A model generated the notes under the pieces. The model did no database searches and had not been told where the DNA came from. It saw only the letters and a list, made by a program, of their open reading frames with translations. A DNA stretch of 64,000 nucleotides, from NCBI GenBank assembly GCA_029975915.1, contig JARKOC010000542.1:1-64000 (forward strand), read 5' to 3'. The stretch's first letter is position 1. Each line of letters starts with the position of its first letter. The position numbers and the translations under genes are program-made. This document shows, piece by piece, positions 44,965 through 53,687 of this stretch. The DNA comes from Bryobacteraceae bacterium (GTDB taxonomy: Bacteria > Acidobacteriota > Terriglobia > Bryobacterales > Bryobacteraceae).

Positions 44965-47278
44965 GGTTCTCTTCAAACAGCTTCAGGATCCGCCGGTATT
45001 CGTCGGCCCAACTCGAAGGCTGGATGAAAGCGTGGTCTTCCACCGGGTACATGGCCACTTCCCAATTTTCCTTGCCAAGTTCGATCAGCTTCTGCGCCAG
45101 ACGGGCCGTGTCCTGGAAGTGGACGTTCACGTCCACCATGCCATGGCAAATCAGCAACGCACCTTGAAGACCGGCGGCGTGATAGATCGGCGAACTCCTC
45201 TTGTACGCTTCCAGGTCCTTCTGTGGCGTGTTCAGGATATTCGCCGTGTATGGGTGATTGTAGTGAGCCCAGTCCGTGACCGGCCGCAGAGCCGCCCCAG
45301 CGGCAAATACTCCGGGCTGAGTGAACATCGCCATCAACGTGATGAATCCACCATAGGAGCCGCCGTAGATGCCGATCTTCTTCGGATCGACGCCATGCTC
45401 CTTCACGAGCCACCGCGCCGCGTCCACGTGGTCGTCCAGGTCCTTGCCACCCATGTGACGGTAAATGGCCGTGCGCCAGTCCCTGCCATAGCCGGCCGAA
45501 CCCCGGTAATCGATGTCCACCACGATGTAGCCGCGCTCCATCAATAGATGGTGAAAAAGATACTCTCGCGCATACTGCGACCAGCCGCTGTGGATGTTTT
45601 GCAGATAGCCCGCGCCGTGCACGAAGATCACTGCCGGCGCGCCCTTCTTAATTCCGGCCGGCTTGTACAAATGTGCTGGGATCTGGGCGCCGTCCCTCGC
45701 CTGGATGTGCACGATTGGCGTGTCGAGCCACTGACGAGCCTGAAACTCAGGCGAAGGCGACGTCGTCACACGTTTCATGCTTCCCGCCGGCGTGTTTTGC
45801 ATCAGAAACAGTTCCGGCGGACGACTGGTGTAACTGTGCACGATTGCCAGCATTGACTCATCCGGCGAGGCTGCAAACGACTCAACCCGGCCAGGCTCAG
45901 TTGTAACCCGCATCCAAGCACCGCCCGCCACGTCCATCTCGTAGATCTGCCGCTCGGCCGGATGATCGAAGCTGGTTAGCATCCGAAACCGTTTTTTGTC
46001 GCGCATCAACTCAACGTCGATCACCTCTCCGCGGCCGAAAGTGAGTTGTCGCGCTTCCCCCGACTCAACGTTTGCCGAGTACAGTTGCGACCAGCCTGTC
46101 TTCTCGCTTTGGTAGTAGACCGTCTTATCGTCATCCAGCCATCCCAATGTCCGCGCGCCCGGCCCGTCTACCCAAGCGTCGTCGTGCTGGTGATCGACCA
46201 CCTTACAGGCGCCTGTCATGGCATCCACGAGCAACACCCAGCGGTCCTTGTTGTCCACTGAACGCGCGATCGCAGCCATCTTGCCGTCATGGCTGAACTC
46301 CAGCCGCAACCACGAAACCTCTCTCGGCGATTCCTTGCCTTTGTCGTCCTTCACTTTCAGTCCATGGTCAACCCACTTCAGTTCGCCTGTTTCGACGTTT
46401 AGCAGGGCCAGCCTCAACTTGCCTTGCGGATCCCCCACCTTGGTTCTCGTTGGCCGTGGCTCGGTATAGCCGGATTCGGTCACAGGGAATGGAACTTCCG
46501 CCCGTTTCGCACCGGTTTCAGGTTCATCTACCAGCGCCGCCACCGTCTTCCCAACGGGCGAAAGCTGAAGCCGGACCACCCGCTGCCGGCCCTGCAGAAT
46601 CCAGGGCTTCCGAGGATTGTCTTTCTTTTGTTTCGCCTCCCGCTCCTCACGCTTTTTGGCCATCTCGTCCACGACTGACAGCAAGGCCCTTTCTTCTCTC
46701 TTGATCACCTCCTGGCTTTCGGTTCCCTTCTTTGGTTCCTCGGGCGGGCTCCCGGCCGGGCGGATGTCGGTCAGTTGTTCGATGAACCCATCGCTCAAAC
46801 GATGCCTGAACAAGTTGCCGGAGCGAGTGAAAAAGACCATTGAGCCATCTCGCGTGAATCCGGGATCGGACTCGACGTCCTTTGTCTTGGCAAGCACACG
46901 ACGTTGGCCGGTTCTTCTGTCATGGATGCAGATATCTCCAGCATCCGAATAGACCACCATGCTCCCGTCTTCGCTCCCGGTTCCAGACATCGGCGGCGCC
47001 AGCTTTGCCTCCTCTTCGCTCAGCTTTCGCAGGCCGGACCCGTCGCGGGAAACGACATAGGTCTCGAATTCCTTTGTTAATGGGTCGGAATATTGCTTCC
47101 ATTCAAAATAGACCCGCTGCCCGTCGCCGGACCAGCGCAACCCTCTTGGCTGGTAGCCGTAGAGACCTGACCCCCGCATCAAATCCTTCACCGTCAATGG
47201 AACCGGCGCTGCAACTGCCGGCGGTTGAGCCGGGGCGTTGAGGGAGAGGACGAGAAGTGCACAAATCGCGTGTCGCAT
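44924..47278 (-). CDS. Secreted S9 family peptidase (DPP IV/acylaminoacyl-peptidase-like)
   Basis: A 784-residue serine peptidase. The start at 47278 opens a signal peptide (MRHAICALLVLSLNAPAQ). A WD40/propeller-like region spans about 45-480, followed by the alpha/beta-hydrolase domain with VIFVHGAGY, DIDYRGSAGYGRDW, nucleophile motif GIYGGSYGGF, Asp in HGMVDVNVHFQDT and His in PVEDHAF. It removes dipeptides or acyl-amino acids from peptides in the periplasm. A TACAAT box nine bases upstream and no ribosome site suggest a leaderless message. The promoter region is shared with the divergent esterase-like gene. Confidence 0.93.
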   Translation of the reverse strand: MRHAICALLVLSLNAPAQPPAVAAPVPLTVKDLMRGSGLYGYQPRGLRWSGDGQRVYFEWKQYSDPLTKEFETYVVSRDGSGLRKLSEEEAKLAPPMSGTGSEDGSMVVYSDAGDICIHDRRTGQRRVLAKTKDVESDPGFTRDGSMVFFTRSGNLFRHRLSDGFIEQLTDIRPAGSPPEEPKKGTESQEVIKREERALLSVVDEMAKKREEREAKQKKDNPRKPWILQGRQRVVRLQLSPVGKTVAALVDEPETGAKRAEVPFPVTESGYTEPRPTRTKVGDPQGKLRLALLNVETGELKWVDHGLKVKDDKGKESPREVSWLRLEFSHDGKMAAIARSVDNKDRWVLLVDAMTGACKVVDHQHDDAWVDGPGARTLGWLDDDKTVYYQSEKTGWSQLYSANVESGEARQLTFGRGEVIDVELMRDKKRFRMLTSFDHPAERQIYEMDVAGGAWMRVTTEPGRVESFAASPDESMLAIVHSYTSRPPELFLMQNTPAGSMKRVTTSPSPEFQARQWLDTPIVHIQARDGAQIPAHLYKPAGIKKGAPAVIFVHGAGYLQNIHSGWSQYAREYLFHHLLMERGYIVVDIDYRGSAGYGRDWRTAIYRHMGGKDLDDHVDAARWLVKEHGVDPKKIGIYGGSYGGFITLMAMFTQPGVFAAGAALRPVTDWAHYNHPYTANILNTPQKDLEAYKRSSPIYHAAGLQGALLICHGMVDVNVHFQDTARLAQKLIELGKENWEVAMYPVEDHAFIQPSSWADEYRRILKLFEENLNTRATASAAPKR

Positions 47279-47287
47279 GAAAGAAAA

Positions 47288-47293
47288 ATTGTA
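47288..47293 (-). promoter_or_regulatory. Putative -10 element for leaderless S9 peptidase transcript
   Basis: On the minus strand this reads TACAAT and ends nine bases before the ATG at 47278. No ribosome site is present. Confidence 0.5.
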
Positions 47294-47327
47294 TCGTGCC
47301 CACAAGCGGCCTCCGCCTCGCGTGGTG

Positions 47328-47333
47328 CATAAT
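47328..47333 (+). promoter_or_regulatory. Putative -10 element for leaderless esterase-like transcript
   Basis: CATAAT, seven bases before the ATG at 47341. It helps choose 47341 over the ATG at 47332. Confidence 0.4.
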
Positions 47334-47340
47334 GCCTGAG

Positions 47341-48942
47341 ATGCGTTGGCTGGCGTTATCACTGTTTCTCGCAGGATCCTGCCCGGCTGTGGAGGCGCAG
47401 GAACCATCGAAATTGCCGTCCCCGCTCGTCATCGGCGGAGAGTTCCTCAGTAACGCCCGGATGCAAGATGTGGAAGCGTTGAGCGCGGCCATCCGTCTTG
47501 AAGTAGATGGCGATCCGAAGGTGGCTCAACGTGACGAACGGATTCCAATTCTCATTCGCGCCACCGAACAGGCGTTGAGGATGAACGCAAACAATGTGGG
47601 TTGGGTCCTAGGAGCCCGGCTGCTTGCATTGCTGCGCGGCGTGCCATACGGCCCCGCCACCGATCTTGCGATTTCCCTTGACTTCCGGCTTGACCGCGGG
47701 GTAATTTCGCCCGGCGGTTTTCTGCACGCCCGGCTCAACAGGGTCTTAAGAGTGAAAGAGCCGCCTGGGGCGAAACTCCAGTTCGCCATCGCGGACTCCA
47801 CCGGAATGACCGTCTGGCAAGGGGAGTCCATGGATGTGCCGGCTGAAGACCCGATCGACGTTCCGCTACCCGTCCGCGCCTTGCCTGTAGGCTCATATAA
47901 AGTCATTTATCGGTTGCTCGCCGGCGGGCAGGAACCTGTCGTTACTGGCGCCCGGCCCTTCCTTGTCGACAGTGGTTGGCGGCGAAAGCAATCCGAACTC
48001 TCGCAGGCGGCCCATTCAATCGCATTGAAGGGCCTACCGGCGGGTGATGCCCGTGCGCCGGCGGCCTTTCAGTTCATTGAGTGGGTGATCCGCGGCATGG
48101 CCGCTGAGGCGGCTGGGGAGCCAGCAGGCGGCATGTCTGAACCTCACCCGGTGATTGAATCCTGGGCATCGGGCAAGTCACCCAAGTTCTGGTCAGCAAC
48201 TCTCAGTTCCGCCGACATCGAGCGCGCCCAGTCCTACGCCCGCCATCTTCAATCTGGCGCCGATCCCTTGGCCGGCCAGGAAGACCTGCGTCTGGCCTAC
48301 GACTCGAATGCAGATCAATCGATCCGTACTTTCCGCCTCTTCCTGCCCTCCACCCTGCCTCCAGATGAGCCAGTCCCTCTCATAGTGGTACTGCACGGCT
48401 TTGGGGGGGATGAGTCAAGTTGGCTCGACACTCTTCCCGGGTCCGGAGAGGTCCTCCGCAGGATGGCTCGGGAGCGCAGGTTTGCCGTACTGGCACCGTC
48501 AGCGAGGTCGCGGTATTCGCGTTTTGAGGGCCCAGACCAGGCGGACCTGGAGCGGTTACGCCAATTGGTTTCGCGTATTCGTCGAATAGACCCAGCAAGA
48601 ACGGCCCTGATCGGCCACGGCCCGGCCGCATTTACCGCGATCAACATAGCGTTGGCCTCTCCACAGAACTGGTCCAGTGCCGTGGCCATCGCGGGCTTAC
48701 CCACCGGACTGCCCACCGTAAAACCAGGACATACGCCTCGTCTTCTGTTCGAGTTTGCCGCCGACGACAAGCTCTTTGCCGCATCCGAGGCCCGAAAATG
48801 GGCGTACTTGCTCCAGAAGCGCATTCCGGGGTTCGAGAGCAGTGAACTGCCGGGAGTGGACAATACGCGAGCTCCGGCGGCCAGTCTTGAGCGGGCAGTC
48901 TCATTCATACTCGAATCGCCAGCGCGTCCGGCGGCCAAATGA
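47341..48942 (+). CDS. Secreted alpha/beta-hydrolase (esterase-like) lacking the nucleophile serine
   Basis: A 533-residue protein with signal peptide MRWLALSLFLAGSCPAVEAQ. Residues ~20-300 are unassigned, partly a beta-sandwich (LDRGVISPGGFLHARL). Residues ~320-530 resemble PHB-depolymerase/feruloyl-esterase-type hydrolases: FLPSTLPPDEPVPLIVVLHGFGG supplies the oxyanion region, shown as LIVVLHGFGG. The nucleophile elbow, normally GHSxG, reads LIGHGPAAF, with Gly427 in place of the serine. The protein is therefore probably inactive as a serine esterase, or has become a binding protein. No frameshift is evident. It is divergent from the S9 peptidase. Confidence 0.82.
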   Translation: MRWLALSLFLAGSCPAVEAQEPSKLPSPLVIGGEFLSNARMQDVEALSAAIRLEVDGDPKVAQRDERIPILIRATEQALRMNANNVGWVLGARLLALLRGVPYGPATDLAISLDFRLDRGVISPGGFLHARLNRVLRVKEPPGAKLQFAIADSTGMTVWQGESMDVPAEDPIDVPLPVRALPVGSYKVIYRLLAGGQEPVVTGARPFLVDSGWRRKQSELSQAAHSIALKGLPAGDARAPAAFQFIEWVIRGMAAEAAGEPAGGMSEPHPVIESWASGKSPKFWSATLSSADIERAQSYARHLQSGADPLAGQEDLRLAYDSNADQSIRTFRLFLPSTLPPDEPVPLIVVLHGFGGDESSWLDTLPGSGEVLRRMARERRFAVLAPSARSRYSRFEGPDQADLERLRQLVSRIRRIDPARTALIGHGPAAFTAINIALASPQNWSSAVAIAGLPTGLPTVKPGHTPRLLFEFAADDKLFAASEARKWAYLLQKRIPGFESSELPGVDNTRAPAASLERAVSFILESPARPAAK

Positions 48943-49032
48943 ACGCCGCCGAAGCCTCGATTCGACCAGCACGTATCACTATGCAAGCGATTGATTCGTG
49001 GTACTGAATACCCATGGCGGTGTGAATGACGG

Positions 49033-49038
49033 TACAAT
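49033..49038 (+). promoter_or_regulatory. Putative -10 element for leaderless cytochrome transcript
   Basis: TACAAT, eight bases before the ATG at 49047, with no ribosome site. The -35 region is not recognisable. Confidence 0.45.
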
Positions 49039-49046
49039 AGCGGCCC

Positions 49047-51575
49047 ATGAGGGGCTGTATCTGGGCTATTTGTTTGTCTGTTGCCGTCGGCGGATCATCC
49101 TGCCTGCACGCACAAGTGAAACCGGATTTTGCCAAGGACGTCGAACCCGTTCTCAAGCGCCGGTGCCAGATGTGCCACAACGTCCGCCTCAAGTCGAACG
49201 GATTGCGCCTGGACGATGGTCCTTCGGCGCTGGAAGGCGGCTATTCCGGACCCGTCATCCTGCCGGGCAAGTCCAGCGACAGCAAGCTGATCCAAAGAGT
49301 GATTTCTGAAAGAGACGGTTTCCGGATGCCTCCCGCAGGCCCGCCGTTATCCGCAGCCGAGATTGCCACGCTCAAGTCATGGATCGATTCCGGCGCGGAG
49401 TGGCCCCGTACCCAGGCAGCTAAGCCGGTCGCGAAGTCCACGCTGTGGTCTTTCCAACCTCTTGTGCAACCGGACGTGCCGGCGGTGAGGAACTCCGCCT
49501 GGGTACGCAATCCCATCGACCGTTTCATCCTCGCCAGGTTGGAGAGGGAGTCGATCGCGCCCTCGCATGAAGCGCCTAAAACCGTTCTTATCAGACGCCT
49601 CACTCTCGATCTGACGGGCTTGCCTCCCACACCCACCCAGGTGGCTGAGTACCTGGGCGACACGGCTCCAGGCGCCTATGAGCGCCTCGTGGATCGCCTG
49701 CTCGCCTCTCCCCATTACGGTGAACAGCGCGCCCGGGCATGGCTAGACTTGGCTCGTTACGGTGATTCAGACGGACTCGAAAAGGACAGGACACGGCCAT
49801 GGTCATGGCGCTGGCGCGATTGGGTGATCAACGCGTTCAACACCGACACGCCGTTCGACCGCTTTACCGTGGAGCAGTTGGCGGGCGACTTGCTCGAAAA
49901 ACCCATCCAGGATCAACTGATCGCCACCGGTTTCCATCGCAACACGCTCAGCAATCGCGAGGGTGGCACGGATCCCGAAGAGAGCCGCTTCGAGCAATTG
50001 GTCAATCGCACCAACACCACAGGCACCGTATGGCTCGGCCTAACCGTCGGTTGCGCGCAATGCCACGACCACAAGTTCGATCCCATCAGTCAGAAGGACT
50101 ACTACTCGCTCTTCGCTTTCTTCAACAACTCGGACGAACGCGACATCGACGCGCCTTTGCCCGGTGAGACCGGCCCCTATCTCCGCTCCCGTCCCGCCTA
50201 CCTTGCCGAACGCTCAAAACTCATGTCCCTCTACGGTATTGACCGTCTCCAGCAGGAGTGGGAGGCCAATGTCCTTAAGGCAATGAACAACCCCGGGGAG
50301 GATCTGGACTGGGATTTTGTCATCGCCAACTCAAGGCCAATGTTCGACCGCTTTGAAGAGGTCTTGCGAACGCCGCGAGAGAGCCGGTCCGAGCGCGACC
50401 GGGAGCGCCTGATGTATTGGTTCGTCTCGACACCAGGCCCGTCCAAGAACCGTGACGCGGATGCGCTGGCCGGCCTTCGCGATTTCCGCAAGCGGCTCTC
50501 GGAACTCGACGCTCATCACCCGGCACTCTCGCAGGCGCCAGTAATGGTGGAATTGCCCAGCCCCCGGAAAACCTACATAGCCGTGCGGGGCGATTTCAAG
50601 GCCAGGGGGATCGAGGTCGGTCCGGCGCCACCTGCCGCGCTTGGCCCGCTGCCCGAGGGCGCGCCGCGCAACCGGCTGACACTCGCCCGGTGGCTGGTCG
50701 CCAAAGAGAATCCACTCACCGCCAGGGTTGCCGTGAACCGTCTCTGGCAGGAGATGTTCGGGCGCGGGTTGTCGGTGACCTCGGAGGACTTCGGCACGCA
50801 AGGCGCTAAGCCAACTCATCCCGAGTTGCTCGACTGGCTCGCCGCCGAGTTTCGTGACACAGGTTGGAGTGTGAAACAGATGCTGCGTTTGATCGTGACA
50901 TCGGCCACCTACCGGCAATCCTCGAACACGCGGCCGGAACTGATGGAGAAAGATCCTGAGAACACTCTCCTGGCCCGCCAGTCGCGTGTCAGGCTGCAAG
51001 CGGAGCAGATCCGCGACGCTGCTCTGGCGGCGAGCGGACTGCTGAACGACCGCGTTGGCGGACCGAGCGTCCGCCCGCCGCAGCCGAAGGGAGTGGCAGA
51101 GCTGGGCTACGCAGGCAGCGTGAAATGGGATGAGGATGAGGGCCCGGCCCGGTATCGCCGCGGGCTCTACATCCACTTCCAGCGGACCACGCCCTATCCC
51201 ATGCTGATGACATTCGACGTGCCGGATTCAAACGTCTCTTGCTCACGCAGGCGGAGATCGAACTCGCCCCTGCAAGCCCTGAACCTGCTGAACGATCCAG
51301 TCTTCTACGAGGCTGCCCAGGCATTCGCCTTGCGGATCACTGGAGAAGCGCCTGCAGAGTCGAGACTGGACCGCGCCTTCCAGCTTGCCCTGGGCAGGCC
51401 GCCGTCCGGCGCTGAACGGGCACGATTGCAATCTTTGATCGACACAAGCGCCGCAACGCTTGCCGCCGATCCCAAATCCGCCGCTGAGATCCTGCCTTTG
51501 CGCCCCGAGGCCGCCGCATGGGTCAGCGCTGCCCGGGTTCTGCTGAATCTGGACGAGTTCATTACCCGCGAATAG
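49047..51575 (+). CDS. PSD1-type protein: planctomycete-type cytochrome c plus DUF1549 and DUF1553
   Basis: An 842-residue exported protein. After a signal peptide ending near LHAQ, residues ~28-125 form a planctomycete-type cytochrome c domain with heme motif CQMCH (C40, C43, H44) and a distal methionine candidate in FRMPPAGPP. Residues ~150-360 are DUF1549, containing a second CxxCH (CAQCHDHKFDP, C336-H340). The C-terminal ~350 residues are DUF1553 (LARWLVAKENPLTARVAVNR, SCSRRRRSNSPLQALNLLND). These proteins occur with DUF1501 proteins in Planctomycetota, Verrucomicrobiota and Acidobacteriota; function is unproven but linked to extracellular carbohydrate use. The DUF1501 gene follows after eight bases. 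Confidence 0.92.
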   Translation: MRGCIWAICLSVAVGGSSCLHAQVKPDFAKDVEPVLKRRCQMCHNVRLKSNGLRLDDGPSALEGGYSGPVILPGKSSDSKLIQRVISERDGFRMPPAGPPLSAAEIATLKSWIDSGAEWPRTQAAKPVAKSTLWSFQPLVQPDVPAVRNSAWVRNPIDRFILARLERESIAPSHEAPKTVLIRRLTLDLTGLPPTPTQVAEYLGDTAPGAYERLVDRLLASPHYGEQRARAWLDLARYGDSDGLEKDRTRPWSWRWRDWVINAFNTDTPFDRFTVEQLAGDLLEKPIQDQLIATGFHRNTLSNREGGTDPEESRFEQLVNRTNTTGTVWLGLTVGCAQCHDHKFDPISQKDYYSLFAFFNNSDERDIDAPLPGETGPYLRSRPAYLAERSKLMSLYGIDRLQQEWEANVLKAMNNPGEDLDWDFVIANSRPMFDRFEEVLRTPRESRSERDRERLMYWFVSTPGPSKNRDADALAGLRDFRKRLSELDAHHPALSQAPVMVELPSPRKTYIAVRGDFKARGIEVGPAPPAALGPLPEGAPRNRLTLARWLVAKENPLTARVAVNRLWQEMFGRGLSVTSEDFGTQGAKPTHPELLDWLAAEFRDTGWSVKQMLRLIVTSATYRQSSNTRPELMEKDPENTLLARQSRVRLQAEQIRDAALAASGLLNDRVGGPSVRPPQPKGVAELGYAGSVKWDEDEGPARYRRGLYIHFQRTTPYPMLMTFDVPDSNVSCSRRRRSNSPLQALNLLNDPVFYEAAQAFALRITGEAPAESRLDRAFQLALGRPPSGAERARLQSLIDTSAATLAADPKSAAEILPLRPEAAAWVSAARVLLNLDEFITRE

Positions 51576-51583
51576 GAGCCTTC

Positions 51584-53020
51584 ATGGAATACCAGGATCT
51601 TCTCGCTCTCCGCAATCGCCGCCGGTTCCTTCGCGAAGTTGGTTGCGGCATCGGCATGTTGGGCCTCGGCCACCTTCTCGCGCGCGATGGACGCGCCGCC
51701 GAATCCAAGCCGCCAAATCCGCTCGCACCGAAGAACCCCCACTTCCCCGGCAAAGCGAAGAACGTCATCTTCATGTTCATGGAGGGGGCGCCAAGCCAGA
51801 TGGACCTGTTCGATCCCAAGCCGGGGTTGGCGAAGTGGTCTGGCAAGCCGCTGCCCGATTCACTTACCTCGCAACTTCGCCTGGCCTTCATCCAAAAGAA
51901 TGCCAATGTCCTCGCCAGTCCGAGGATATTCAAGCCGCATGGCCAATCTGGTATCGAGTTTTCTGACTACATCCCGAATATCGCCTCATGTGCCGACGAC
52001 CTCTGTCTCGTCCGGTCGATGCACACCGACGCTTTCAATCACCATCCAGGGCAATTGCTGCTCTTCACCGGGTCAATCCAACTTGGCCGCCCAACGATGG
52101 GCGCTTGGGCGCTTTATGGGCTGGGCAGCGAATCGGAAAATCTTCCCGGGTTCGTCGTGTTGACCTCCGGCGTCGGCACCAGCGGCGGCGCATCGAACTT
52201 CTCTAGCGGATTCATGCCCTCACATTTCCAGGGAACGCTTCTGCGTAACCAGGGAGATCCAATTCTCTATCTGTCAAATCCACCAGGCATCGACGCCCGG
52301 TCGCAACGCGCCGTTCTCGACGCGGCATCGGATCTTAACCGCATGCGCATGCAGGAGACCGGCGACCAGGAGATCGCCTCGCGAATCCAGAGCTATGAGC
52401 TGGCCTACAGGATGCAGTCGGCGGCGCCGGAATTGGCCGACATTTCATCGGAGCCTGAACATGTCCGCAAGCTGTACGGACTCGACGCCCCTGAAACACG
52501 CCAATTCGGGACCAACTGCCTGCTCGCCCGCCGCCTGGTGGAACGCGGTACCAGGTTCGTCCTCATGATGCATGCTTCCTGGGACCAGCACACCAATCTA
52601 AACAAAGGTCTCAAGCGCAATACCGACGCCACTGACCTGCCCACGGCCGGTCTCATCAAGGATCTCAAGCAGCGAGGACTCCTGGACAGCACTCTCGTCG
52701 TCTGGGGAGGAGAATTCGGCCGCACGCCCATGGTTGAAATCCGTAACACACAGGACCCGGAGAATGCCGGCCGCGACCACCATCCGCTTGCATATTCGAT
52801 GTTCCTCGCCGGCGGCGGCGTCAAAGGCGGGCAGGTGATTGGCGCCACCGACGACATCGGCTTCAACATCACCCAGGACAAGGTGCATGTACATGACCTC
52901 CAGGCGACGATCCTGCATTGCCTCGGCTTCGACCATACCCGCCTCACTTATCGTCATATGGGGCGTGATTTCCGCCTGACCGATGTCGCCGGCAACGTGG
53001 TCAAGAAGATGCTCGCATGA
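51584..53020 (+). CDS. Exported DUF1501 (sulfatase-fold) protein
   Basis: A 478-residue protein starting at 51584, with TAGGAG six bases upstream. The N-terminus carries a twin-arginine signal (RNRRRFLREVGCGIGML). Family blocks are FMFMEGAPSQMDLFDPKP, VRSMHTDAFNHHPGQL, and RDHHPLAYSMFLAGGGVKGG. DUF1501 shares the alkaline-phosphatase/sulfatase fold and probably binds metals, but the catalytic cysteine of sulfatases is missing. The obligate pairing with the PSD1-type cytochrome upstream implies a joint envelope function. Confidence 0.92.
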   Translation: MEYQDLLALRNRRRFLREVGCGIGMLGLGHLLARDGRAAESKPPNPLAPKNPHFPGKAKNVIFMFMEGAPSQMDLFDPKPGLAKWSGKPLPDSLTSQLRLAFIQKNANVLASPRIFKPHGQSGIEFSDYIPNIASCADDLCLVRSMHTDAFNHHPGQLLLFTGSIQLGRPTMGAWALYGLGSESENLPGFVVLTSGVGTSGGASNFSSGFMPSHFQGTLLRNQGDPILYLSNPPGIDARSQRAVLDAASDLNRMRMQETGDQEIASRIQSYELAYRMQSAAPELADISSEPEHVRKLYGLDAPETRQFGTNCLLARRLVERGTRFVLMMHASWDQHTNLNKGLKRNTDATDLPTAGLIKDLKQRGLLDSTLVVWGGEFGRTPMVEIRNTQDPENAGRDHHPLAYSMFLAGGGVKGGQVIGATDDIGFNITQDKVHVHDLQATILHCLGFDHTRLTYRHMGRDFRLTDVAGNVVKKMLA

Positions 53021-53116
53021 CGCCTAGTCAAGCCCTGCTCACCTATTCATGTGAAGCGCGGGACCTAAATTCCTTGGGCAGGAACCATGGTGATCCATTA
53101 CAGCCACCCATTGAGA

Positions 53117-53122
53117 TACAAC
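53117..53122 (+). promoter_or_regulatory. Putative -10 element for a leaderless transcript
   Basis: TACAAC, seven bases before the ATG at 53130, with no ribosome site in between. Confidence 0.35.
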
Positions 53123-53129
53123 AGTATCC

Positions 53130-53681
53130 ATGCCCCGCAGAATCCTGATCATCACCGGCGATGCAGGCGAATCCTACGAAACCCTTTACGCACTTCACCG
53201 TTTCCAGGAGGCTGGCGATGAAACTGTTGTTGCCGCCCCGTCGGTCCGCCGCCTCCATCTCGTCATGCACGACTTTGAACCCGGCTGGGACACTTACGTC
53301 GAACGAACCGGCTACGGAGTCGAATCCAGCATCGCGATTTCAGATTCGTCGGCCGCTGACTTTGATGCAATCCTGTTGATTGGTGGCCGTGCGCCGGAGT
53401 ACCTCCGCCACGACGAATCTCTCCTGCAACTCGTGCGCGAGTTCCACGATTCCGGCAAATGGGTCTGGGCCATCTGCCATGGCATCCAGGTTCTTGTTGC
53501 CGCCGGCCTCGTCAAGGACCGCTGTGTCACCTGCTACGAGCACGTCCGTCTCGAAGTCGCCCAGGCTGGCGGCACCTGGGACAAGCGGGAAGCCGTCCGC
53601 GACGGCAGGATCATCACGGCACAGACCTGGCAGTCGCACCCCGACTTTTACCGGCTGATCTTTGCCGCCCTCGCCGAATAG
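53130..53681 (+). CDS. DJ-1/PfpI-family protein
   Basis: A 183-residue cytoplasmic protein with the class I glutamine-amidotransferase-like fold. The nucleophile elbow AICHGIQVL carries Cys116. The start RRILIITGDAGESYETLYAL and DAILLIGGRAPEYLR, which supplies the conserved glycine loop, fit the PfpI/YhbO/Hsp31-like group; members act as glyoxalases, deglycases, chaperones or peptidases. The exact activity cannot be told. It is convergent with the second Gfo/Idh gene, six bases between stops. Confidence 0.92.
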   Translation: MPRRILIITGDAGESYETLYALHRFQEAGDETVVAAPSVRRLHLVMHDFEPGWDTYVERTGYGVESSIAISDSSAADFDAILLIGGRAPEYLRHDESLLQLVREFHDSGKWVWAICHGIQVLVAAGLVKDRCVTCYEHVRLEVAQAGGTWDKREAVRDGRIITAQTWQSHPDFYRLIFAALAE

Positions 53682-53687
53682 CCGATC

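Noticed and set aside
47321..47350. dif-like half site GGTGCATAATG
   Set aside because: The second XerD half is missing; it is better explained as a -10 box before the esterase-like gene.
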